NCBI RefSeq assembly: GCF_028595325.1
Contig: NZ_JAQQXR010000008.1
Coordinates: 124,001-188,000 of the forward strand
Reading direction: 5' to 3'
DNA from: Janthinobacterium fluminis
GTDB taxonomy: Bacteria; Pseudomonadota; Gammaproteobacteria; Burkholderiales; Burkholderiaceae_D
DNA: 64,000 nucleotides
Below, one piece after another: positions 26,051 to 32,747 of the stretch (position 1 is its first letter; each line of letters opens with the position of its first letter). The position numbers and the translations under genes were made by a program. The notes beneath the pieces were generated by a model, which made no database searches, was not told where the DNA came from, and saw only the letters and a list, made by a program, of their open reading frames with translations.

Positions 26051-26080
26051 ATATTAGCACTCTCCCGGGGAGAGTGCCAA
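26051..26080 (-). promoter_or_regulatory. CIRCE (HrcA) operator overlapping the rpoH promoter
   Basis: On the plus strand 26054-26080 reads TTAGCACTC, nine bases, GAGTGCCAA: 17 of 18 arm positions match the CIRCE consensus TTAGCACTC-N9-GAGTGCTAA. Read on the minus strand, the arms form a sigma-70 promoter: -35 TTGGCA (26080-26075), 18-base spacer, -10 TAATAT (26056-26051). The predicted start is about 26044, some 137 bases before the rpoH ATG. HrcA bound here would block the promoter. The nearest plus-strand gene is too far to be the target. Confidence 0.85.
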
Positions 26081-26101
26081 TCGGCTCACCTAATTGCCCT
26101 G

Positions 26102-26117
26102 ATAGCATAAATGCTAT
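26102..26117. promoter_or_regulatory. Short perfect palindrome upstream of the rpoH promoter
   Basis: ATAGCAT-AA-ATGCTAT, 7-bp arms, lies 22 bases upstream of the rpoH -35 hexamer. The size and position suit a dimeric regulator site, but no regulator can be named. Confidence 0.4.
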
Positions 26118-26338
26118 GAACCCATCATACCTAATGCCTTACGCAATAGTCGGGGCAATCATGCCATTTCAGTAATTTTTGTGCTGTATCAAATCGTCAT
26201 GGGTCGCCGCGGCAACATACGGGAACGCCCGGCTCTGATGCCCCTTGAAATCTTAGATGTCGCGCTGCAGGGATAGTTCTTCCGTGGATAGACGGTAAAC
26301 AGTATGGGGGAACTTACTGAAGACTGGCTTAAGCGCGC

Positions 26339-26373
26339 GGCCATGGGCGGAACGCGGCGTTCCACCCATGGCC
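26339..26373 (-). repeat. Hairpin downstream of ftsX
   Basis: GGCCATGGG-C-GGAACG (26339-26354) pairs with CGTTCC-A-CCCATGGCC (26358-26373) with one internal mismatch. It follows the ftsX stop on the minus strand. No T-run follows, so termination efficiency is uncertain. Confidence 0.55.
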
Positions 26374-26388
26374 CCGGCCGCGGGCGGT

Positions 26389-27309
26389 TCAGTTCAGACG
26401 CGCCAGGTGGCGCTGCACCGACAGCATGGCGCCGACCAGGCCGAGGCCGGCGCTGAGGGCCAGCAAGCCGGCCATGGCCAGCGGTTCCAGCGGGGTCAGC
26501 TGGAATTCCGAGGCGTACAGGCGGGCGAACTCGGCGATGGCCGTGTTCAGCGGTTGCAGCGCCAGCGCGACGGCGCCCAGGGCGACGGCGCCGGCGCACA
26601 GGCCGAGCAGGGCGCCGGTGTAGTAGAACGGACGGTGGATGAAGGTGTCGGTGGCGCCGATCAGCTTGGAGACGCTGATTTCGTCGCGCTGCGTCATCAC
26701 CTGCAGGCGTATCGTGTTGAAGACGACGGCGATGACGACGGTGCCCAGTGTGACGGCCAGCAGCAGCAGGGCCAGGCGCAGCACGCCCAGCAGCGCCGCC
26801 AGGCGCTTGACCCAGGCCGAGTCGACCTGCACCGTGTCGACGCCCGGCAGGGCGCGCAATTGTGCGGCGACGGCGTCGATGCGGCCGGCGTCGGCCGCGT
26901 TCCTGAACGCGTCCAGCTTCAGCACATAGCTGTCGGGCAGGGGGTTGTCGCCCAGCGTGCTGAGCACGTCGGCCAGGCCGTTCTTGTTTTTCAGCGCGTC
27001 GAGCGCCTGTTCGCGCGGCACGAAGATGACCTTGGCCTTGGCGTCGTCGAGGACGCGGCGCAGCGCCGGCGCCATCGCCGCCGCCTGCTCGCGCGGCAGG
27101 TCCGGTTTGAGGAACAGGCTCAGCTCGGGGTCCACCGACATTTGCGCCGACATCGGCCGCACATTGTCGAGCAGGGTCACGCCGGCGAAGGGCAGGGCCA
27201 GCGCGATGGCGACGACGAAGATGTTGAAGAGGAAGCTGCCGGGCGCCTTGCGCAGGTGGATCAGGGCCGCGCCGAGGGCGAAGCCGTGTTGGCGGAACCA
27301 GCTTTTCAT
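26389..27309 (-). CDS. ftsX: Cell-division ABC permease FtsX
   Basis: A 306-residue permease-like protein with four membrane helices (one near residues 23-45 and three in the last 140 residues) and a periplasmic domain between helices 1 and 2. FtsEX couples ATP hydrolysis to activation of septal peptidoglycan hydrolases. Seen blocks include FLKPDLPREQAAAMAPALRR and QVMTQRDEISVSKLIGATDTF, the latter typical of FtsX. Its ATG overlaps the ftsE stop by four bases. Confidence 0.96.
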   Translation of the reverse strand: MKSWFRQHGFALGAALIHLRKAPGSFLFNIFVVAIALALPFAGVTLLDNVRPMSAQMSVDPELSLFLKPDLPREQAAAMAPALRRVLDDAKAKVIFVPREQALDALKNKNGLADVLSTLGDNPLPDSYVLKLDAFRNAADAGRIDAVAAQLRALPGVDTVQVDSAWVKRLAALLGVLRLALLLLAVTLGTVVIAVVFNTIRLQVMTQRDEISVSKLIGATDTFIHRPFYYTGALLGLCAGAVALGAVALALQPLNTAIAEFARLYASEFQLTPLEPLAMAGLLALSAGLGLVGAMLSVQRHLARLN

Positions 27310-27971
27310 GGGCTCTCCGTGCCGGTGATGCGGCCTTGTTGCAGGTGGATGACGCGGGCGGCCGATTCGATGATCTGTTCGTCGTGGGTCGAAATCAGGC
27401 AGGTGACGCCGACCGAGTGGAAGGCTTTCAGGGCGTCGAGCACCTTGTCGGCGCTGGCGCGGTCGAGGTTGGCCGTGGGTTCGTCGGCCAGGATGATCTG
27501 CGGCCGGTTGACGATGGCGCGGGCGATGGCGACGCGCTGCTGCTCGCCGCCGGACAGGGCCAGCGGCAGGGCCGGCGCGCGTTCCAGCAGGCCGACCTTG
27601 TCGAGGGCGGCGCGGGCGCGCTGCTCGGCCTGGGCTTTCGGCGCGCCCGTCACCAGCAGCGGCAGCATGACGTTGGCGAGGATGGAGCGGTCGGTGAGCA
27701 GGCGCTGCTGCTGGAAGATCAGGCCGAGGTTGCGGCGCAGGAAGGGCACGCCGGCCGGCTTGATCTTGCCGATGTCCTGGCCGTTGACGATGACCTTGCC
27801 CGAGCTCGGGCGCTCCATCGCGGCGATCATTTTCAGCAGCGTCGACTTGCCGGCGCCGGAGGGGCCGGCGAGAAACACCAGCTCGCCCTTGGCCACCGAC
27901 AGCGAGATGTCGCGCAAGGCCATCGCGTCGGCCGAGTATTGTTTGTTGACGTGTTCAAAGGCGATCATCAT
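27306..27971 (-). CDS. ftsE: Cell-division ATP-binding protein FtsE
   Basis: A 221-residue ABC ATPase. Walker A GPSGAGKSTLLK (about 36-47), signature LSGGEQQRVAIARAI, Walker B IILADEPTANLD and the switch STHD are all intact. It partners FtsX. The ATG at 27971 (a second ATG follows at once) lies four bases after the ftsY stop, so ftsY-ftsE-ftsX form one transcript. Confidence 0.97.
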   Translation of the reverse strand: MMIAFEHVNKQYSADAMALRDISLSVAKGELVFLAGPSGAGKSTLLKMIAAMERPSSGKVIVNGQDIGKIKPAGVPFLRRNLGLIFQQQRLLTDRSILANVMLPLLVTGAPKAQAEQRARAALDKVGLLERAPALPLALSGGEQQRVAIARAIVNRPQIILADEPTANLDRASADKVLDALKAFHSVGVTCLISTHDEQIIESAARVIHLQQGRITGTESP

Positions 27972-27975
27972 GGGC

Positions 27976-29010
27976 TTACCCGAGCAGCGCGTCGACGAAT
28001 TCGGCGGCGTTGAACGGTTGCAAGTCCTCGATCTGTTCGCCGACGCCGATGAAGTACACGGGCACCGGGCGGCTGCGGGCGATGGCCGCCAGCACGCCGC
28101 CCTTGGCCGTGCCGTCCAGCTTGGTGATCACGATGCCGCTCAGTTGCAGCGCGTCGTCGAAGGCCTTGACCTGGGCCAGCGCGTTCTGCCCCGTGTTGCC
28201 GTCGATGACGAGCAGGGTTTCATGGGGCGCGCCGTCCATGCCCTTGCCGATGACGCGCTTGATCTTCTTCAATTCCTCCATCAGGTGCATCTGGGTCGGC
28301 AGGCGGCCGGCCGTGTCGACCATGACGACGTCGATCTTCTTCGCCTTGGCCGATTGCACGGCGTCGAAGGCGACGGCGGCCGGATCGCCGGATTCCTGGG
28401 AAATGACGGTGACGTTGTTGCGCGCGCCCCAGACCATCAATTGCTCGCGGGCGGCGGCGCGGAAGGTGTCGCCGGCCGCCAGCAGCACGGACTGGCCGTT
28501 GGCCTGCATGTGCTTGGCCAGCTTGCCGATCGAGGTGGTCTTGCCGGCGCCGTTGACGCCGGAAATCATCATCACCAGGGGCTGGTGGCGGCCCAGCTCG
28601 AACGGTTTTTGCAGCGGCGCCAGCAGCTCCGTCAGCAAGACCTTCAGCGCGGCCTTGACGTCGGCGGCGTCGAGCAGCTTGTCTTCCTTGACCTTTTTCT
28701 TCAGCTCGCCGAGCAGGAAGGCGGTGGCGTCGATGCCGGCGTCCGACATCAGCAGCGCCGCTTCCAGTTCCTCGTAGAGTTCGTCGCCGATCTTGGCGCC
28801 GACGAACAGCACGCTCAGCGTCGAGGAGGTTTTCGACAGGCCGGCCTTCAGGCGGGCCACCCACGACTGCTTCTTGACGGCGTCGGGCGTGGCGGCCGCC
28901 GCGGGCGGCGGCGCGGCCGGGGCTGGCGCCGGGACGGCCGGCGCGGCGGTGTGGGCGGGTTGCGGCGCAACTTCGGGGATGGCGGGTTTTTTCTTGAAGA
29001 AACTAAACAT
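27976..29010 (-). CDS. ftsY: Signal recognition particle receptor FtsY
   Basis: A 344-residue SRP receptor GTPase. The N-terminal ~60 residues after MFSFFKKKPAIPE are Pro/Ala-rich rather than the long acidic A domain of E. coli FtsY. The NG domain follows: GVNGAGKTTSIGKLAKHM (P-loop), DTAGRLPT, and TKLDGTAKGG. It targets ribosome-nascent-chain-SRP complexes to the inner membrane. First gene of the ftsY-ftsE-ftsX operon. Confidence 0.97.
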   Translation of the reverse strand: MFSFFKKKPAIPEVAPQPAHTAAPAVPAPAPAAPPPAAAATPDAVKKQSWVARLKAGLSKTSSTLSVLFVGAKIGDELYEELEAALLMSDAGIDATAFLLGELKKKVKEDKLLDAADVKAALKVLLTELLAPLQKPFELGRHQPLVMMISGVNGAGKTTSIGKLAKHMQANGQSVLLAAGDTFRAAAREQLMVWGARNNVTVISQESGDPAAVAFDAVQSAKAKKIDVVMVDTAGRLPTQMHLMEELKKIKRVIGKGMDGAPHETLLVIDGNTGQNALAQVKAFDDALQLSGIVITKLDGTAKGGVLAAIARSRPVPVYFIGVGEQIEDLQPFNAAEFVDALLG

Positions 29011-29111
29011 GGGAGTGTGGTTGGGGGGCGCTTCAAGCGGGGCCCGGCGGCGCCGGGCGGGTCATTCGGTCGGCCTATTCTACCAGAGCGGGGCGGCGGC
29101 CCCGGCCTTCG

Positions 29112-30053
29112 CTATGGTATTTGGCAACTTTTCGCCCGGCGCCGGCGCCAGTCGGCCAGCGCGCCGGCCACTTGCGGCAGGTCGAGCACGTGGACGGAGG
29201 CGGGCCGGCGCTTCATCGGCGCCATGGCGGCGCCGCCGGCCCACAGTTCGACGGCCGCCGGCAGGCCGGCGCGCAGCCCGTTCAAGCCGTCCTGCGCCTG
29301 GCGCGTGTTGTTGCAGCTGGAAAAAGACAGCGCGACGATGTCGGCGCGCAGGGTGTGGGCGGCCTCGACGATGTCTTGCAGCGGGGTTTGCACGCCCAGC
29401 GAGATGCAGTGGGCGCCGTCGGCCACGCACAGCGCTTCGACCATCAGCAGGCTCAGGCCGTGGCGCTCCTGCGGCAGCGTCGTCAGCAGGATGCGTGGCG
29501 CGGCCAAGCCGGGCCGGTCCGCCTGTTGAGTCAAAAAAATGGCGGTGCGCAACACCATCTGCAGCGTCTCGGTGAACAGGTGCTCGCCGTACACGGCCAA
29601 CTGGCCGCAGGCCCAGCTGGCGCCGACGCGCGTCGTCAGCGGCGCCACCAGATCGGTGACGAAATGGCGCAAACCCATCTCCAGCAGCGCCTGCGACAGC
29701 GCGGCGCGCAGGGCGTCGGTCTGGTAAGCCTGGCACAGGGCCAGGCAGGCGTGCAGGCGCGGGTCGTCCGGCGCGGCGGCGGCGCTGTGGCGCGCGGCCA
29801 GGGCTTGCAGCGCGTCGCTGCTGTGGCCGATGATTTTCCCGGGGCGAAAGCCCAGGTCGAGCAGGCGCTTCACCAGGCGCAGCTTGCGCACCTGCTCGGC
29901 CGAATAGAGGCGCTCGCCGAAGGCGTCGCGCTGCGGTTGCGGGAAGGCGTAGCGCCTTTCCCACACGCGCAATGTTTCCTTGGCCAGGCCGGTGTCGCGT
30001 TCGACGTCGCTGATCGTGCTGCAAACGGGGAAGGGCGGGTTGTCAGTGTCCAT
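29112..30053 (-). CDS. MerR-family regulator with cobalamin-binding domain (CarH/LitR-like)
   Basis: A 313-residue regulator. Residues 13-75 form a MerR winged helix (SDVERDTGLAKETLRVWERR, then YSAEQVRKLRLVKRLLDLGF). Residues about 100-175 resemble the four-helix cap of AdoCbl photoreceptors and contain the Wx9EH motif: Trp147, Glu157, His158 in SWACGQLAVYGEHLF. Residues 185-300 look like a Rossmann B12-binding domain with E-x-H-x-x-S at 196-201 (QERHGLSLL), close to the axial-His motif. CarH-type proteins repress in the dark and are released by light. I start at ATG 30053 (MDTDNPPFPV); upstream sequence is low in quality. No target gene is obvious nearby. Confidence 0.82.
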   Translation of the reverse strand: MDTDNPPFPVCSTISDVERDTGLAKETLRVWERRYAFPQPQRDAFGERLYSAEQVRKLRLVKRLLDLGFRPGKIIGHSSDALQALAARHSAAAAPDDPRLHACLALCQAYQTDALRAALSQALLEMGLRHFVTDLVAPLTTRVGASWACGQLAVYGEHLFTETLQMVLRTAIFLTQQADRPGLAAPRILLTTLPQERHGLSLLMVEALCVADGAHCISLGVQTPLQDIVEAAHTLRADIVALSFSSCNNTRQAQDGLNGLRAGLPAAVELWAGGAAMAPMKRRPASVHVLDLPQVAGALADWRRRRAKSCQIP

Positions 30054-30921
30054 GGGGCGGTGGCGGCCTGGCGCGCACGTCGGGGCGCGCGGTCTTGCTC
30101 GTATCGTGGGCTGGTCATCCATCCAGGATGGGAGCTGCATTTTACCCGCTTTCCATATTGCAAATGTTGGTGGGGTCGCCGCTTGCTCCGCCGCCCGGGT
30201 ATCGCGCGCCCGGTCGCGTGGTCTTGCCGGTGGGCTCCTTAACGCGCCATTTGCGCCGCCGTGTTTTTCCATCCTACTAATGGTATAGTGACAAGCATGG
30301 CGCGGGCCTTGCCGCCGGCAATCGTGCGCGCGCTCTGCAGGATTATTCAATGGGGTGTATGCTTCGTCCCGTTTGTGACATCTCCCCCTGGAATCGGCGG
30401 GCCGCTCGGCCAGTCCGGTGCGGGCAGCAAACGGATGGCGCATGCCGGCGCGACGTCGGCGGCCCCTCAACTGGTGCAATGGCAAGGACTGATCGCGCGG
30501 TCCGACTTTGTTATTAAACCGCAATTTTTTTGCCGTGGCGCAATGTTGCTCGACGCGCCGAAGCAGCCCGTCGCGGGCGCACGATGCGACGCCCGCAGCG
30601 CTATGCGCGCGGGAACGAGTGTGGCGTAATTGGTACACCTCGTAACATATTTAGACTTGATGGAATCAGAATCGGTCGTTATAGTGCCGCCTCCGGTGCC
30701 TCGCGCACCGATCTGGTGCGGCCGTGGTGCATTACGCACAGATCTGGTGAAGCCGGTGCGCCGACGCGCGCGCCGCGACGAATGTGAGCTCGCTTCCTCA
30801 ATGGAGCCGCAATATGGCAGGTGGAGACCTTGCCCTCACTCATAAAAAGTGCTCATCAAGAGCGCAGCACGAGATGCATGGTCAGTACTAACTTTTGCTT
30901 TAATAATAAAGGAAACACGCA
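30054..30921. other. Long intergenic region between the MerR gene and the porin
   Basis: An 868-base gap. I support no protein gene in it: the frames present lack ribosome-binding sites and family resemblance. Two possible plus-strand sigma-70 promoters are seen: an extended -10 TGGTATAGT at 30281-30289, and TTGATG-N16-TATAGT at 30658-30685. The latter would give the porin a leader of about 230 bases. Two 14-base near-identical repeats occur at 30705-30718 and 30736-30749. An unannotated small RNA between 30290 and 30650 cannot be excluded. Confidence 0.5.
30658..30685 (+). promoter_or_regulatory. Candidate porin promoter
   Basis: TTGATG (30658-30663), 16-base spacer, TATAGT (30680-30685): four and five matches to the sigma-70 hexamers. 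The start would be near 30692, far upstream of the porin ATG at 30922, implying a long leader. Confidence 0.45.
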
Positions 30922-31998
30922 ATGAAAAAATCGATCATCTCCCTGGCAGTTCTGGCCGCAGCCAGCAACATGGCCTTCGCCCAATCCAACGTAACGATCT
31001 ACGGTGTCGTCGATGCCGGTATCGTCAGCGAGCGCGGCGCGGCAGTCGGTTCGACCACCAAAGTAAGCAGCGGCATCGCTTCGGCTTCGCGCCTGGGTTT
31101 CCGCGGCACCGAAGATCTGGGCAACGGCCTGTCGGCTGTGTTCGGTCTGGAAGCCGGCTTCAACGTTGACACCGGTACGCAAAACGAAGGCGGCCTGTTC
31201 GGTCGTCAAACGTTCCTGGGTCTGAAAAGCACCACCCTGGGCACCGTGACCCTGGGTAACCAATACACTTCGTACTACAAAGCACTGACCGAAGTGGCAG
31301 ATCCGTTCGCTGGCGGCTACGCTGGTACGGCAACGAACCTGTTCCCATCGACCCAACGCGCGAAAAACTCGATCGTTTACGTGTCGCCAGCATTCAGCGG
31401 CTTCACCGGCGAAGTGAGCTACACCCTGGGCGAACAAGCTGGTAGCAACAAATCGGGCCGTCAAGTTGGCGCCGCTGTTGCTTACGCTAACGGCCCACTG
31501 AACGCACGTCTGGTGTACAGCGTTGCTAACAACGACGTTCCAGCACTGAACGTCGACGGCGACCTGGCACGCAACATTTTGCTGGCCGCTAACTACGACT
31601 TCACCGTCGCTAAAGCCTTCTTCGCCTACGGCAAAGACAAAGGTACCGCCAGCGCCATGGGCGGCAAAATTGACGTTGCAGCGACCCTGGCAAACCTGCC
31701 AAACGCTGGCCGTCTGACCGACAACAGCACCAACCTGCTGCTGGGCGTAAGCGCACCAGTTGGCCAAGCTGGCACCGTGATGGCTTCGTACATCCGCAAA
31801 AACGACACCGATTCGTCGAACTTTGACGCTACGCAATGGGCTGTTGGCTACTCGTACGCTTTGTCCAAGCGTACTTCGGCTTACACCTCGTTCGCTAAAA
31901 TCAAAAACACGAACAAAGCTGGCTACACCGTTGGTAACGCCAGCGAAGTTGGTTCGGGCGACAAAGCGTTCAACGTTGGTATGCGTCACTCGTTCTAA
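30922..31998 (+). CDS. Gram-negative general porin
   Basis: A 358-residue outer-membrane porin of the betaproteobacterial trimeric type. Signal peptide about residues 1-20 (KKSIISLAVLAAASNMAFA), then the classic start QSNVTIYGVVDAGIV, the SRLGFRGTEDLGNGLSAVFG block, GRQTFLGLKSTTLGTVTLGN, and a terminal KAFNVGMRHSF ending in Phe as needed for BAM recognition. Codon use differs clearly from neighbours (more GGT, GTT, GAA, AAA, GCT), the sign of a very highly expressed gene. AAGGAAAC precedes the ATG. Small, mildly anion-selective pores are usual for the family. Confidence 0.96.
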   Translation: MKKSIISLAVLAAASNMAFAQSNVTIYGVVDAGIVSERGAAVGSTTKVSSGIASASRLGFRGTEDLGNGLSAVFGLEAGFNVDTGTQNEGGLFGRQTFLGLKSTTLGTVTLGNQYTSYYKALTEVADPFAGGYAGTATNLFPSTQRAKNSIVYVSPAFSGFTGEVSYTLGEQAGSNKSGRQVGAAVAYANGPLNARLVYSVANNDVPALNVDGDLARNILLAANYDFTVAKAFFAYGKDKGTASAMGGKIDVAATLANLPNAGRLTDNSTNLLLGVSAPVGQAGTVMASYIRKNDTDSSNFDATQWAVGYSYALSKRTSAYTSFAKIKNTNKAGYTVGNASEVGSGDKAFNVGMRHSF

Positions 31999-32095
31999 TT
32001 CCCTAAGCGGAATTGGAATCAGCGCCTAGGGTCCGTCCGCGGACCCGAAGCGCAACAAAACGCGCTGTCGGGCTCAGGCTTGGCGGCGCGTTTTG
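31997..32095 (+). terminator. Hairpin cluster after the porin
   Basis: Three hairpins follow the porin stop: AATTCC/GGAATT (31997-32014), GGGTCCG/CGGACCC (32029-32046) and CAAAACGCGC/GCGCGTTTTG (32056-32065 with 32086-32095). The last ends in TTTTGCATTT and is the likely terminator. Stacked 3' hairpins would also protect an abundant mRNA. Confidence 0.65.
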
Positions 32096-32146
32096 CATTT
32101 CTGCGGCGCAGGTTAAAATGCGCCAACAATCACCGCGAAGGCTCCC

Positions 32147-32704
32147 ATGAAAAATATCCCTCGATCCGGCCGCCTGGCACTGGCGGCCGTGCTCTTGTGC
32201 GCCGCCGCCGGCACGGCCCTTGCCGCCGCCAAGACCAGGACGAAAGCCCCCGCCGGCGGCTTGCCGCGCTACGGCGTGATGGTGTACTCGGACCTGTGCA
32301 TACAGCAGCCCAGCGGCGAAATCGGCGGCCAGCGCGTCAGCCTGCACCGCTTCGCGGAAGGCGATAGCGTATTCTATGAATTCACGGCCGGCGCGCTGAG
32401 CTGGCCGCTGGTGGCCAGCGAGGTCAATATCGACGCCGGCAGCGGCGCCATCGACTTCAGCGTCGCCGGCGCCGACGACGGCGAGCGCAAGTTCATCGGC
32501 CGCTTCTCGAAGGATGGCCGGACGCTGACGCTGGACGGCGCCTACTGCGGCGGCGACGCCAGCATGCCGATGCGGCTGGCGCGGGTGACGGACTTCGGCG
32601 CCAGGCTGAAGAACTGCAAGCCATGCCCGCGGCCGCAGCCGGCGCCGGAAGAGCCGGCCGAAGAGGCGCCGCAAACGGCGCCGGCGGAAATGCCGGCCGC
32701 CTGA
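32147..32704 (+). CDS. Secreted protein of unknown function
   Basis: A 185-residue protein with an N-terminal signal (RLALAAVLLCAAAGTALAAA) and no family I recognise. The mature part is a beta-rich domain with FAEGDSVFYEFTAGALSWPL and FIGRFSKDGRTLTLDGAYCG. Cysteines in SDLCIQQ, AYCGGD and KNCKPCPRP could form two disulfides. The C-terminus (about 155-185) is a Pro/Glu/Ala-rich tail. GAAGG lies upstream of the ATG; a possible -10 TAAAAT is at 32114-32119. It stands alone between the porin terminator and its own terminator. Confidence 0.72.
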   Translation: MKNIPRSGRLALAAVLLCAAAGTALAAAKTRTKAPAGGLPRYGVMVYSDLCIQQPSGEIGGQRVSLHRFAEGDSVFYEFTAGALSWPLVASEVNIDAGSGAIDFSVAGADDGERKFIGRFSKDGRTLTLDGAYCGGDASMPMRLARVTDFGARLKNCKPCPRPQPAPEEPAEEAPQTAPAEMPAA

Positions 32705-32716
32705 GACCGATACAAC

Positions 32717-32747
32717 AAGGGGCGCCGATGGGCGCCCCTTTTTTTTT
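32717..32747 (+). terminator. Intrinsic terminator after the secreted protein gene
   Basis: AAGGGGCGCC (32717-32726) pairs with GGCGCCCCTT (32731-32740) around GATG, followed by T to 32747. The T-run overlaps the TAA of the convergent gene that ends at 32746. Confidence 0.92.

Larger units (their letters stand above)
25908..26388. other. rpoH-ftsX intergenic region
   Basis: A 481-base gap without a supportable gene. It holds the rpoH promoter and CIRCE element (26051-26080), a 16-bp palindrome (26102-26117) and a hairpin past the ftsX stop (26339-26373). The rest, about 26118-26338, shows no feature I can name. Short reading frames here have no ribosome-binding site or family resemblance. 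Confidence 0.7.

Noticed and set aside
30535..30550. TGGCGCAATGTTGC as a sigma-54 promoter
   Set aside because: The GG and GC elements are one base too close for the -24/-12 spacing.
30261..30629. A 122-codon frame in the MerR-porin gap
   Set aside because: No ribosome-binding site, no hydrophobic or domain pattern and no family resemblance.
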